Positions 10,434 to 22,892 of a stretch of DNA of 64,000 nt are shown in pieces. The first letter of the stretch is position 1. Each line of letters starts with the position of its first letter. This DNA comes from Maratus speciosus (taxonomy: Eukaryota > Arthropoda > Arachnida > Araneae > Salticidae): contig OZ010786.1 of assembly GCA_963932465.1 (NCBI GenBank), forward strand, positions 276,614,411 through 276,678,410, given 5' to 3'. A program made the translations under genes and the position numbers. The notes under the pieces were generated by a model. That model had not been told where the DNA came from, did not search any database, and saw only the letters and a program-made list of their open reading frames with translations.

Positions 10434-10441
10434 CTTATATA
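10434..10441 (-). promoter_or_regulatory. TATA box for the minus-strand peptide gene
   Basis: The minus strand reads CTATATAAGGC. Transcription would start near 10405-10410, leaving a 5' UTR of roughly 55-60 nt before the ATG. The paralogous position in locus B keeps CTTATAG only, so the box has decayed there. Confidence 0.5.
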
Positions 10442-10449
10442 GGTATAAA

Positions 10450-11050
10450 CCAAACGAAAATAGCTGTGTTTTACACAAAATGAAAAAAAAAAAATTAATT
10501 TTCAGGAGAAATATTTTTTTTTCGCAAGGAGCATTCTCTTCAAATTATGACGACATTTCACAAAATGTTTTACTCATTGAAAATACCATACGATGTTTCA
10601 GATGATGTTAATTTGATTATTTTCATGGAAACTGCAATTTAATTGAGACACTTAGAATACAATTTTTGAAGGCAATTTTCTCTGAATCAGAATTTGAAAC
10701 ACGGAATAATAATGTATACACACACAAAAAAAAAAATAATAATGTTTTTCTAGAAAAAAATAATGACAAAAAATTACATTGCGTTTTAATCTAAAATTCA
10801 GTGCAATATTTTAAAAATACTGTAACACCATAGTAGGAATATTCATGAGAAATAAAGTTGAAATAATATGGATATATTGTCGTGATGACAATTTTGGTAA
10901 ACACAAAATATTGCATTATTATGTATTTCTTCGAGTTTTAAATTTCGAAAAGAAATTGCATCAAAGTAACTTTTTTAACAAATGAAAATATTACATATAT
11001 ACATTAATTTACTAGAAACAATGAATTTGAAGCTTATTTTTGTTTCACTC
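10450..11050. other. Upstream flank of peptide gene (shared with locus B)
   Basis: 10480-10960 is alignable by eye with 24880-25330, so this upstream DNA belongs to the duplicated block. No other gene is seen. Confidence 0.45.
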
Positions 11051-11699
11051 AAAAACAAGAAAGAAAAACCCTGCATCAGGCATAGATTATGAAACACTTT
11101 CTAACAATTCCAGATTAGTGTAACAATAACTTTACCATTTTATAAATTGAAAGATGATATCTTAGAAAGAAAGTTCCGATCAGGCACTGAGGCCTAGAAA
11201 AAGGCTTGAGCTCAACATATCTAAGTAAATAATTAGTAAAATGTGTAACACATTTGAAAGAAAATAATAATTAGGAAAACGCTTAACACGTTTAAAAAAA
11301 AAAAAAATAAATAAATAAAAAATAACAAGGTTCAACTAGGTGAGGAGACGTACCCAGGGCTAAAGCTCTACTAGCCCCCCCCCCTCCCCCCCACCTCAAA
11401 ATAAAAAAATTGTAATTAGGAATACGCTTAACACATTTGAGAATTTAATTTTAGCAATTATCACCAAGAGTCGAAAGAGTATTCGAATTCTTTTGTAAAG
11501 TCCTATATATGACCTACAGTTTTGTATATAATTACTACATAATATGCTAAAATTTAGTTTAGTTAAGAAACACATAATGCAGTTGAAAGTTCCCCTTCAT
11601 GAATTTCCATCAATAAGTTGAAATGTACAAAAATCATCTGTGTAGATTTGCATATGATAAATGGAATTTATACACAGCAAGTAATAGCTAAAAAAAAAG

Positions 11700-11728
11700 G
11701 CCCTGCCGGCTCGGCCTACCGGCGCAGG
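11700..11728. other. Isolated GC-rich hairpin
   Basis: CCCTGCCGG and CCGGCGCAGG bracket a short loop in otherwise AT-rich DNA. It could be the centre or terminus of a decayed mobile element; I see no partner for it. Confidence 0.35.
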
Positions 11729-11867
11729 TAGATTTCGAAGTTGAGTACTAATTTCACCAATAAAAAGTAAATAAAGACTAGAGATAAACTCAGTTTAACA
11801 ATTTAATCTGGGTGCTTTTGACAAGATTTTAATTTCATTTTTCATTAAAATATCTCTTTTTTTTTAT

Positions 11868-12035
11868 TATTATTTTTTAAGCAAGTAAACCCTATTGGTT
11901 TACAATGGAAGTCTATGGGAATTTGACAAAATATCAGAGACATCGACAAATTGGTGTCACTTTTGTCGACTCATTTTGGTCACGAAATTTTGGGATAAAC
12001 TTGGCGGCATTTGGCAACAGAACTGGGCCCTACGG
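11868..12035 (+). repeat. Dispersed repeat shared with 42262-42452
   Basis: Both copies contain AAGCAAGTAAA, GGTTTACAATGGAAGTCTAT and GGGAATTTG, then a run of 'cgcca/cgaca' words ending CTTGGCGGYATTTGGC and ACAGAAC. The 42262 copy keeps the fuller GGCGA repeats. No coding function. Confidence 0.65.
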
Positions 12036-13377
12036 TAACCCCCCCCCCACCCCTTATATGTATAGCGATACGATAGAGTAATACTTATGTAGATTTTTAT
12101 TTTTCGCGTGGAAATCTTGCAATAGAAAAATAATTTTTGTGGTAAGAATTTTATTGCGTTTTTTTTAATTGTTGGCATCTGCTAAAACGAAAATTTTTAA
12201 ATTTCCTGTCACTTTTCTGTAAGAGCTGTTTTTATCAGAATCATGTTAAGGCGGTATTCAAAATTTTCAACCCTCCCCCATTTCTACTGCCTTGGGCCGA
12301 TTTTTCTCACTTGCAATCCCCTCCGAGATATTAGCGATCTGAATGTGTTTGGTAAGTTTGAAGACGGTCCGTGCATAATTGTGACTTTTATCGTGCGGAA
12401 AAAATTTAGTATATACACACACATATATATATATATATTAATTTAATTTTAGTAATTGAAATAGATGATGAATTGTAATTATATAATGGTTATATATATA
12501 TATATAAACTTTTTAGGTGAAGGTGGTTTTGGGTTCCTGGGGTCATATAATGAAAAGCTATGAAGGAATATTTCAAAAGTCGTACCATGGTAACGACTGC
12601 AATTTGTAGTATTTCTTACGAAATCTACCTAAAAAAATAGTTTGATTTAAAAATGCATACCACAACTGAAAACGCACTTGTAGCAATTATTGCTCATAGA
12701 CAGTACTGAAACGGAAATTTTTTGTGTGTCCTCGCAAATAAACAATAAATTCTATGCATACCATATTCTACAGTAAGCATCTTGTAGTGCGCCTCAGTGT
12801 CGTATATCAGTTTCAATGTATTTGAACTAATGCAACATGATTAAAATACATTGAAAATGACCCCCCCCCCCTTTCCCTAGAGCATAATGTGACTAAATTA
12901 TTTTATTTGCCTTCCTAAACGAACTATAAATGCTACACGCTTCATTTTCAATTTCAAACATACCATGGTAAGTAGCACTAATGCATACCATTTACACGGC
13001 AATCCGGGTATATTTAAGTAAGTTAGAATACGTACAGATAGACGGTAGACAAACAGACCGAAGTCACAAAACTTTTTCAATTAAATTTGAAAGAGTTAAA
13101 AATGAACGCCAAACGTATTGCGATACTTTAATTTGTCTGTCCACAAACATGATTTTTATGTTACTAGAAGTAACATTGAAAACAAGCATTTGTGGCAGAT
13201 TGAAGCTATTTGATCTGAACATTACATAAAGAAGCTTATAATATTATGCTGAACGTATGAATAGTGCCTACCTATGGCATTTTGCAAATCGGTGTTCTCA
13301 ATTAAAAAAAAAAATTGCACGGAAAAAGTATATTTCGAGCCAATTTCTGAACCAATTTTATCAGAAACACCCCTTAA

Positions 13378-13886
13378 CCCTTTATCTACTGAATTATGAA
13401 TTCATGAAAATTTGATCTTCTAAAGCATTTTTCGTGAATTGTTTAAACTAAATTAGAAGATTTACACAATCATTTAATAAATTTTAGAAGGATTTAGAAG
13501 GATTAATTAAATACGAATTTATAGAGATTTTTTGCAATACTTATAACCCTACTCAAATCTTTTATCTTAAATATTTTTCTTAGTATTTTGTAGAATTAGG
13601 AAATGTACAAATATAATGTTCTTACAATAGAAATATATAAATATTTCCGAATTGAAAAATTCCTTCCCCCTCCCCCCCAACGCAAGAAAGCTGAAAAGAT
13701 GCAAAGGTAAAAAAACCTCCTTTTAAAAATATTTTTGCTTTATGTAACCAATAATGCTTTTGGAACAAGATAACGTAATGTATCTATAACTCATTCTAAA
13801 CAGTATTACAACTAATCGATGTATTAAATGAATTTTATAACGAGTTATTTTAATGGTACTTATAAGTACCGTCAGTAGATAAAGGG
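13378..13886. mobile_element. TTAA-flanked MITE, piggyBac-like, copy 1
   Basis: Termini are CCCTTTATCTACTGA at the left and its exact inverse TCAGTAGATAAAGGG at the right, each bounded by TTAA (13374-13377, 13887-13890). TTAA duplication and CCC-starting ends fit the piggyBac superfamily. 509 bp, no coding. A second member at 30131-30624 is alignable over its whole length. Confidence 0.8.
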
Positions 13887-14413
13887 TTAAACAGCCAATT
13901 TTACCTAAAAGTACAAACGTATCATGACGTGCACAAATATAAGAAGTAATTATGTGTAGAAGTACAGAAGTAATTATCTATATGTTTAAAATACAACCCA
14001 CTTTTTATTCTGAGTTTTCCAATAATGCAATATTAATATTTTTTTTTTTTTTACCGACTTCCAACTAGAGTTACAAACACCCGGTTTATTCCGATGTTTA
14101 TTTCTAAGAGACCCAGTTTATTACCAGGTTTATCCACAAAATAACCAATTAAATTTTTAAAGTTTATTTCCAAAAATTTCAGTTTATTCCCAAATTTCCG
14201 GGTCTTTCTCCAGTTTTTGCAACTCTACTTCCTACACGAAAGAGATTATACAATTTGTTTGTGTTTTCTTTTTTTCTATCTATTATACCATGCGTATTTC
14301 ATTTAATGTCCAATTTTCAAAAAATTTTTTTTTAAGGTATCAGTATGCTGATGATCCCGTTGAAACATAATCGAGATATAACAGCCGTGTATCCCCCCCC
14401 CCTTCTTTCTTTT

Positions 14414-15720
14414 TAACACTTTCAACAAAGTTGAAAAGTGTTTATGACTTCGCTTTGTCTGTCCGTCTGGCTGTCTGTTCCCGCTCTAACTCTCGTAAAT
14501 ATACTCAGATTGCTCTGAAATTTTTGGAAGTTATTGACGTTTACCACAACTCAAACCCAATTGCAAATGAAGTTTGTATCATGTTTAGTTCATTTACAGG
14601 GACAGTCAAAAGTATTCTGTTACATCACGGCCAATGGAAAAAAAAATCGTTTCAAATGATTTTTAATGATATTACGCGCATCCAAACATAACAAAATTGA
14701 TATGCATTTATGAATTCGACTAAAATATGCATTCTGTTAGAAAATGCTGTGCAAGGAATAGTTATTATTCATTTACAGGGCCACGCAAAATAATTGCGTT
14801 ACATAATGATATAGGAGGGGGGGGGGGATTTGTTTGCGGCGTATTTTAATTATGTTAAACTATTTTATATAGAATGAATTTGTTGTACGTCGCTGAGGTT
14901 TACTGTAAGTTACTTCATATATAATACGAAGTGCATAGCATTTACAGGGACACACAAAAGATTTTAGATAATATATCGTATCAGATGTACTGTACATTAG
15001 CGGTGATTGCTGGAAATGCATTTTTAATTATGATATGCACTTTTATGTTTCTCTATATTTATGCATACTGTATTCTGTGTATAAATGATATAATTCATAT
15101 ACAGGGCTACACAAATAATTTGTAAGGGTTACTGGGTATGAGCGCAAATTGTTTAAAAGTGGTTTTTAAATGCGTCATGCATTTTTACGCTGAACTGCAT
15201 TTAGTTTTTTAAGAAACGTTTGTAGAATATAGATAAATTTATATGCAGGGTCACGCAAAGAATTGGATACATGCCGTCTATGCATGATAATTTCTGGAAA
15301 TGTGATTTCAGTAGTCTTAGGCGTGTTTTAGTTTCAATTAAATTTTAGCTAAATAGTGGCGTGTAATAAAGGTACTAGGTAAACTACAGGTCTGAACAAA
15401 GTTATGCGAGTATTTTTCCATATATTAGCATAAATTGCTGAAAGAGAAATTTCAGCCTTTTTTGCGTTTTCATCCTAAGCTAAATTCTCCCATTATATAG
15501 TATATATATCAACATACAGATCGAATACAGGGCTGTTCAAAAGAATTGGAATACATATTTGGCTATGGACGGTAACTGCTGATATCAGTTTTTTAAATGT
15601 TTACTTAGTTATCTTATTTACCCTATTTCCCTAAATAACGAAGTTTTGTTAATGCTTTCAGGGAGTGTTGGAAAGTGTTTCATAATCTATGCCGTACGCA
15701 TGATTTTTCTTACTTGTTTT
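14414..15720 (+). repeat. CAGGG-module composite repeat, best-preserved copy
   Basis: The head is the hairpin AACACTTTCAAC, AAAG, TTGAAAAGTGTT (14414-14441), followed by a leader with CTTTGTCTGTCCGTCTGGCT and CTAACTCTCGTAAATATACT. Then come about six modules of 140-170 bp whose starts read ACAGGGACAGTCAAAAG, ACAGGGCCACGCAAAA, ACAGGGACACACAAAAG and similar (near 14599, 14776, 14945, 15102, 15246 and 15530). The right end carries a single arm, GTTGGAAAGTGTT, then TCATAATCTATG and a T-rich tail. There is no open frame of substance. Structure suggests a non-autonomous rolling-circle or Helentron-type element; classification is inferred. Confidence 0.65.
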
Positions 15721-16286
15721 GTATTTTATTTACATTATAAGCTTTCACTTTCGTTAAATTTATCTTATCGTCACGAAATTTTAATATGATGTTAAGATAT
15801 ACGATTTATATACACGCTACTAGGAGTTTAAATTTGTCTTCATATTATGCGGGGTTTTTTTTTTTTTTTTTTTTTTTTCTTTAATAGAGAGAACGTCAAA
15901 AATTTTAACACATACATCATCGTCTAATGGGCGTTAAAATGAACGATATTTTCAACAAAAGAGATTAAAACGAATGTGGATTAGAGTCTATCATCGCATC
16001 TGTAGCTCAATTTTATCCGAACGCGATTGATGGTAATTTGTTTTGTTGCCCATCGTGTTCGAGTGGGGTTGGATTTTGATCCTTGCGGGTCAAGTTTTCG
16101 TAACTTGTTTTTCAAATAATAGTGCCTTATTTTTTTCACATGGAAAAACTATATACTTTAATATAAAATATATTTGAATTTAAAATCGAGTATATGCCAA
16201 ACCGAACTGCACTCAAGGACTCCAATGTGAATAACAACACTACAAAACACAAAGATAAGGAATAATCCGTTGGAGTCAATTTTATT

Positions 16287-17034
16287 ACTTTCTTCTATCT
16301 TTACAAGAAGAAAGTATTGGATTAGTGAAAATTTTCAAATTCCGGTTTTAGATGGATTTACACGTTTTAAGGGTCAGAGGTGCCGAAAAACATGTTTTTA
16401 CAAAATGTCTATCTGTGAGTCTGTCTGTGTGTCTGTGTGTGACACAAATTTTGTGGGCGCTCTATCTCAAGAACTAATGCACGGAATTTAATAAAAAATT
16501 ATATTCCGTTAGTGCCTGATATAAATTGGAGCTGATTAGTTTTTGGTGCAAATCGGTCTACAGGTGCTATGCTGCAATTTTTTTTTTACGATTTCCGCAA
16601 TGGCTCTATCTCAAAAACTAATGCGTGGATTTTCATCAAACTGCAGATTCAGTTAATCCTTGATATGAGTTACGTTTAGGTGTAAATCACCCAACAGGTG
16701 GCGCTGCTATGCTGCTTTTTCCTGATTTCCGCAATAGTTTTATCTCAAGAAGGGGTGCACGGATTTTAATCAAACTTTAGATTCAGTTATAAAGTCGACT
16801 TAAGTTGTTGCTTATTAGGTTTTGGTATATATTGACCAACAGGTGGCACTGCTATGCAGTATTTTTTACGATTTCCGCCATAGCTCTACTCAAAAACTAA
16901 TGCACGGATTTTCAAGAATCTTTAGTTTCAGTTAGAAGTTGACATAAATTGTTGCTGATTAGATTTTGATGTAAATCATCTAACCGGCTGTATTTATCAG
17001 GAAGTATTAACATGTATGAGATAGAAGAAAGTTT
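16287..17034 (+). repeat. Composite repeat with AGAAGAAAGT ends
   Basis: The head is a hairpin ACTTTCTTC...GAAGAAAGT (16287-16315), followed by a leader with GTGAGTCTGTCTGTGTGTCT. Four modules of about 143 bp share CTATCTCAAGAACTAATGCA and CGGATTTTxATCAAA-type sequence (near 16460, 16605, 16742 and 16884), each with a GGTGGCGCTGCTATGCTGC-like segment in between. The end carries one further arm, ATAGAAGAAAGT (17021-17032). Same layout as the CAGGG family with a different sequence. Confidence 0.65.
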
Positions 17035-17049
17035 TGGGATTGGCACATA

Positions 17050-17976
17050 CGACTAGTTTTTTATTTAAAATTGCTTGTTGAAGTCGTCCATTTCTAGATC
17101 AGCACGCACTAGCTATATTTATAAAAAGAAATTAAAATTTTATTTTTAATTTTAAAACTTTTTAATAAAATAGCTTCAAAATGGTGGCAATCTTGTTATA
17201 CCGAATGCTGCAGAGATAAGGTAAGTAGATAATGTGCATATGTCATCATTGTAGGTTACAAAGTATTACTACAAATCATCTGCCCACATTCAGCAGATTG
17301 GTCAATCCTTATGGAACGTGTGCACAATTCTAACTCGAATAATGCAGAGGAGGTAGAAAGTGAGACTATTTACAATCGTGCATGTATAATAATTCACACT
17401 ATTTTATCTTTATTGATGCCATTTTCTCATTACAATAAAAAGCAAATATATTTTTAATTTTAATATGTGTTGTTCGGGACTATCAAGAACATCAAGCCCT
17501 GTATAAATGTGTGATAGTAGGTGTTTTTTGCGCTTGATGAAGGACGACAAAATTGTTTCGAAAGGCCTTGCTCATTTCTTTAAATTCTTTTGATCTTAAT
17601 ATATGTTTCATTGAAAGAATTCGATATTCATAAAAGCGCTATAATATTAGTTAAAAACTATTAAACATTAGAAGGCTTCATTAAAACGCTGCAAAATTTG
17701 GGGTTAAAGTGAAGTTTTGAAACTTGAATGCTTGTAGCAAATTCTTTACAGAATAAAATTGTATAAAACGAAATATCCATAGATTAACATACAAGATGGG
17801 ACATTTACGGCAAAATCTGTAATGGCAACAGTACGAGCGTCCCTACCGACAAAGGGGAAGCCTCCGAAATTTACCTATGTTGAAGAACTATGTTTACGCT
17901 CCATGTTTTGAATATATATCCTTTCCTAAAACGAAGGAGAGGCAGACAATGTATTTATACTTCATTTATTTAGCTG

Positions 17977-18009
<33 letters not shown>

Positions 18010-18660
18010 TTATCGTACCGGTATCTTCACCTTTAACTTACAAAATGATAATTAGAGTAATAATATAAAAGAAAAACATTTGAAAATTCTGTTAAGAATG
18101 TAAATATGTAAGTTTAATGAGATTAAATTATAAATAATCAAATTCAGGTATTGTGTCAATTTGTTTATATGGAATAAAATTTTATCAAGTGTAATGTCAG
18201 AACCTGTATTTATTTTTAACTTTTAGATTTATATAATTCTAAAAACTTGACGAAAGGAATTTTTCACTATCTGTAATTTTATTATTATTATTTCTTATAT
18301 GTTAATATTATAAATATTATTGATTTGATTGTGCATTATTTACATTAAAAACAATATTTTTATTTTATCTGTAAGAAAGTGAAAATGCGTAAAATTAAAA
18401 AAAAATTAAAAAAATTATTGTAACAATTGCTTAAACTTCATAAATTAATGAAACATCGGCTATAAACATTTTCCTACCAAATGGGAATAATTATGAAATT
18501 TTCTGGGACTTATAAAGTGCAATATTTTGTACATTTTTATATTACACCATTGCTTTTGATATATAGCATTCAAGACGAAATTTTTACCTTGTGTTTCGCT
18601 GCACTTAAATCGTTCACTCCTCATGTAAAAAAAAGAAAAAAAGAAAGAAAAAAAAGCATA
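17050..18660. other. Unassigned stretch with T31 run
   Basis: T run at 17978-18008. No gene recognised; short open frames around it look random. Confidence 0.45.
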
Positions 18661-18663
18661 TAT

Positions 18664-18731
18664 CCGTGCATGAACATAGAATAGATATCATATATATAAA
18701 ATAGAGTATCTATTCTATGTTCATGTATCGG
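18664..18731. ncRNA. miRNA-precursor-like hairpin (candidate)
   Basis: CATGAACATAGAATAGATA pairs with TATCTATTCTATGTTCATG across a loop of about 20 nt, and the flanking CCG/CGG extends the stem to about 24 bp with two or three mismatches. The total of about 68 nt is pre-miRNA sized. It could equally be a small palindromic relic of a MITE. No expression evidence is available from sequence. Confidence 0.3.
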
Positions 18732-19064
18732 TGTAAGATTCTTTTGAAAACATAAACATGCAACATTAGAAAAAGAACGATCGGAATAAGGTAGACACTT
18801 AATAATAAAAATATTACAAGGATGGGGAGTTTCTTCCCCATTGTCACTAAAGGCGCTACGATCGCAATCGTATTACCATTACGCTCTATGGGAGTGTATG
18901 TTAATCTATGCGAAATATCAAGCCTTTTCCCCAGAAAAGAATTTACAGGAATCTAATTTTTTCACAACACTCTATTAATAGCAAGTATCAATACTGTTAC
19001 ATTATTTCGTATAAAATTTACTATGAAACATTGTGCAAAATTCTAAAATATTCATTTTAAAATT

Positions 19065-20243
19065 AAAAGAAGGAAACATTACGCATCAAGCATAAGTTAT
19101 GAAGCCCTTTCCAACACTTTCAGATCACTGTAACGGAACTTCACCGTTTAAAAAGGAGAAAGAAAAAAACAAAAAACAAAAACACAATATTGAAAACGCA
19201 TAACGCAGTTGAAAACTAGATTTCAGCAATTACCGGAAAGTTTCTCGAATTCCCTGGATATTGTTGTTGATCTGCATACACAAAATGTGCTAAAAATTAG
19301 CTAGGCTACAAAACGCATAACACAACCAGAAAATCTCTTGCAGTAACACTAATAGACAGAAATGCAATTGAGTAATTTTGTGTAGTATTTTCAAGAATTA
19401 CCATCTATAGACGGCAGTGTATCCGGTTCTTTGCGTAACCCTGTACAATAATTTATTTATATTTTAGAAACATCTCTAAATATAGTTCAGCTGGAAAATT
19501 GGTAACTCAGTTTAAAAACATTTTTATGCAAATCCCTTTCACACGCAGCTATGCTTACAAATTATTGTTTGTAGCTCTTTTTATGATCTATAAAATTTAT
19601 ACACGCCATGCAATATTGAAAAAATTAGTTAAACTTAAAAACCACAACTGTAAACGTACTGCTAGCATTTATATCTCAAAGACAGTACCGTAATAAGAAA
19701 TCCTGTAAATGGACGATAACTGTTATACACGTCATTTTCTATAGTAAGAATTTTTAAAACACCTCAATAACGTATATGAATTCTACTATGTTTGAAACAG
19801 TGTAAGATTAAAATACTCTGCAATTTTGTTTCCCTCGTAGACCACTGTTTAAAAGAATTCATTTTTATGTGACCCTGTAAATAAATGATAAATGCTTTGC
19901 ACTCAGTATACTACAGAAAGCATGTTTTAATGCACCTTAGTAAAGCATATCAATTTCAGTATCTTTGAAAAAAAAATAACATAATTAAAATACACCGCAA
20001 GCGATTTTGCCTTCATATACCATTATGTATCGGGATTCTTCATAGAGTCCATGTAAACTAATTACAAATGCTACACACTTCACTTTCAATAGCAAACATG
20101 CCTTTTTAAACCCCAATAACATCAATTACATGGCAATCCAAGTATATTTACGAGAGTTTGATCATGGATAGACGACAGACGGGCAGCAAACATACAAACC
20201 GAGTCCTTAAAATATTTTCAACAGTATTGGAAAGTATTAAAAA
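19065..20243 (-). repeat. CAGGG-module composite repeat, minus strand
   Basis: The tail lies at the left (GCATAAGTTATGAAGCCCTTTCCAACAC-type, split near 19090-19125). The body holds reversed modules (CCCTGTAAATxxA words near 19442, 19705, 19875 and 20050). A decayed hairpin head (AATATTTTCAAC...GTTGGAAAGTATT-like) ends near 20243. It directly abuts the start of duplicate locus B. Confidence 0.6.
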
Positions 20244-20732
20244 TTAAGACACTTTTTAGGAGAAAAGAAACTATCTTTCTTCTTCAATAGTTGGAACATA
20301 AATTGCCAATTATCCATTTATAGAAAAAAATGCATCTGAAGAATTCAGATTCATCGTCGCAGTATGATAGTCACGAAAAACAGCAGTATAAAAAAATCGT
20401 AATCTATTAATATTTTTATTATTTTTCCAAATAAGTATAAAAAGCGATATTGGAACAAAAATAGTCAGTGCAATCGACTTAATAATGTTATTTTGCGAAA
20501 TGGAAAAGTTTTAATATTTTCTAATTTGACTTAGACTGTTCAGTTTTGGAGCATTTTGGTTGAAGAACACAATATATTGGAAAAAAATGACTTTATTAAA
20601 AATTAGAAAACCAACGTTAAAAAATGCACCAATAATACATGAAAAGCAACAAACTGCTGTTTCGAATCTACTAGCGAAATTCCTCTTTAGTGCAAAATAG
20701 GGCAGGACACAGCGTGCTAGGAAAAGCAAGGC

Positions 20733-20763
20733 TGAGCGTAGGCTGAGAAAGGCTCAGCTACGT
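20733..20763. other. Short hairpin with GCTGAG repeats
   Basis: CGTAGGCTGAG and GCTCAGCTACG pair around AAAG with one bulge. Function unknown. Confidence 0.3.
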
Positions 20764-21352
20764 TGGTTTTCTGCTTTTTAATATTGTTGCACAAAGGCTT
20801 TATTTGCTATTTTTAAAAATGAATTTATTTACATTTACATTTTTACATTATAGAATAATCCAAATATATGTACTAATAGTATGGTAGTATTTTATCCAAA
20901 TTCTTTTGTGTGGTAATGTAACAGAAATATAGATGTGCAGAACCTAAAATGCGAGCGATGGTCAATAATTAAATTTAAAAAGTCGCATAATAAATCTGTT
21001 TCAGCCAAAGTTCCCTTTTTATTATTTTTCGCAATCCTATGATATCGAAATCTTCTCCAGAGGTCATCTACATACTACAATTAAATCATATTTTAAAATG
21101 TCCGGTACTAATACCTAATTCTGAAGTGATATTTGAATTCTGCGGTAAATTTTACTTCGGTTCTATCGGTTCATTCAAGTCATTCAGTTAAATATTAAGA
21201 ATTTATGTAGACATAAATTTTGAAACTCCTACTGTTCATATAGTATAATCACTGCAAAAAAGAGAATTCAATGCATCTAGTGCTTTTAATCATGATTCAA
21301 AACCCGCTTAGCTGAATAGGCAGAAATTTTGGATTCACATATTTCAAGCTTC

Positions 21353-21765
21353 TACACTGAAAAAAATAAAAATAAATAAATAAATTTGTAATTCTACAGA
21401 TACAAAGTTGCAGAAATGTGTATGCTACTAAATTTTATCTATACACTATACAAAAAAATATGCAAATCTACAAAACTAGTTTTTGTAAAGCTACAAAGGT
21501 CTGTAGGTTTTCAAAAGAATCTACTAAAATTACAGTAATATTACTAAAATTTTACCTGTAACCCCGGTTGCAGTTACGTAAAAAGTTCTAGACATTCCAG
21601 CTTCCTAAAATATTCATAGTAGCATTACAGATATTTTTATTTACAGTGCAAAAGTATATCTGTTACATGAATTTTTGTTTTTGCCGCTACATAAAAAGTT
21701 CTAGGAATCCCAGTTTCCTAGAAAAATTTTAGTAACATTACAGTTTTTTGTTTTTTTTACAGTGT
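21353..21765. mobile_element. CACTGTA-ended element, two-unit copy
   Basis: It begins ACACTGAAAAAAAT and ends TTTTTTTTACAGTGT. An internal TTTACAGTGCAAA near 21640 marks a second copy of the terminal unit. It is homologous in reverse orientation to 43911-44640, sharing AAAGTTCTAGxxATxCCAG and TTCATGTAACAGATA-type segments. Non-coding; lies in the pseudogene's first intron. Confidence 0.65.
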
Positions 21766-22020
21766 ATCCTAGACTCATATGTGATACTACGAGCCTGACA
21801 ATCCTATGATGTGATACTTCTATTATGGGGTTTATCTATGTGGGTCTAGCTTCAATTTCCGTTAAAAAATTCATAGGTTATACTTCATATTCCTTTTGAA
21901 TGTGAATTAAAAATATGTATTATTTGAAAGTAGTATTCGAAAAAAAAAAAATGTAGGCTAAGAATTTTTAACAGAAATCGATTTCTTAGAGCTTCAAATA
22001 TGCTAATACATAGCTCATTC

Positions 22021-22470
22021 CGCTTACTAGTTTTTTAGAAGCGTTCGTAATTATATAAATACGTAGCACCTGTAGTCGTCGTTCGGTCCGCCTGTCTGTC
22101 CTGCCGTCCGCATATAACAGAGCAAAAACTTCTGAAACGAATGGTCTGAAATTTTAAATATATAATTGTTTCAAAATTTTGTAGAGTCGTTTCAAATTTT
22201 ATGAAAATCGAATGTATAGTTTAATTACAGGGACAGTCAAAAGTTTTCCGTTACATTACGGTCGACGGGAAAAAATATTTCAAGTGCATTTTCAACCTTT
22301 CGAACAGAATTAAATTGATATGCACTTATGAAGTGCACTAAAATATACATTCAGTACAATATGCGGTTCAAAAAGTATTTATCAAACTTGTTATAGTACG
22401 AACGCACCACATTTGCCACGTTTGACGTGCAATTTCCAACTTGTTTGTATTATGTTTAAGAAGTGACTTG
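22021..22470 (+). repeat. Composite repeat with alternative head (GTACGAACGC)
   Basis: The head reads AGCGTTCGTAATTATATAAA, then GTAGCACCTGTAGTCGTCGT and a CTGTCTGTCC leader, then a CAGGG module (ACAGGGACAGTCAAAAG near 22228). The final part (22370-22465) recurs inverted at 25430-25530 with GTACGAACGCACC and TTTGCCACGTTT. Further copies of this head in reverse lie at 25735-25870 and 27005-27170. Confidence 0.6.
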
Positions 22471-22892
22471 CACTCCAATTTGTTTTTCAGCGATTAAAAA
22501 GGTTTTTAACATTAGAATTTCCTAATTTTAAATCTCAGTAATCCTAAACCTTTTTACCGAATGACTTTCTATTTGGTATCCCATGATAAAATTTACCGAA
22601 GAATACAAATATGATGTCAATATTAGGTATTAATAATGAAAAGGTTAATGTTTGATACAATTTCAATGTGTAGCCTACCCCTCAAGTAAATTCCACCACA
22701 ACAAGATTTAAAAAATGAATAAACAATGAGCTTTGGTGCAAACAGTTATATTCTAATACTTTTAGATATGGAGAAATGACCATTGTACGGATTTTTTCAA
22801 TACGCACTGTGCATGATTTTTTATGTAAAGCATCATTCAGGAAATTTCAAAATCTTCTAATATTTTTTTTTTTTACTTCTAAAATATATTTA

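Larger units (their letters stand above)
11051..13100 (-). repeat. CAGGG-module composite repeat, degenerate copy
   Basis: Read on the minus strand it begins near 13100 with a decayed hairpin head and a TCTGT-rich leader (13030-13075). It passes modules carrying acaggg/cacaaa words and ends near 11051 with the standard tail (AAAGTGTTTCATAATCTATG, then TTTCTTGTTTTT-like). It is interrupted by C runs, a GC-rich hairpin (11700-11728) and a block shared with 42262-42452. The identity of the interior is weaker than in other copies. Confidence 0.5.

Noticed and set aside
15990..16095. tRNA- or SINE-head-like stretch with TAGCTCAATT and a possible B-box
   Set aside because: The A-box word matches but the B-box reads GGATTTTGATCC and no cloverleaf can be closed.
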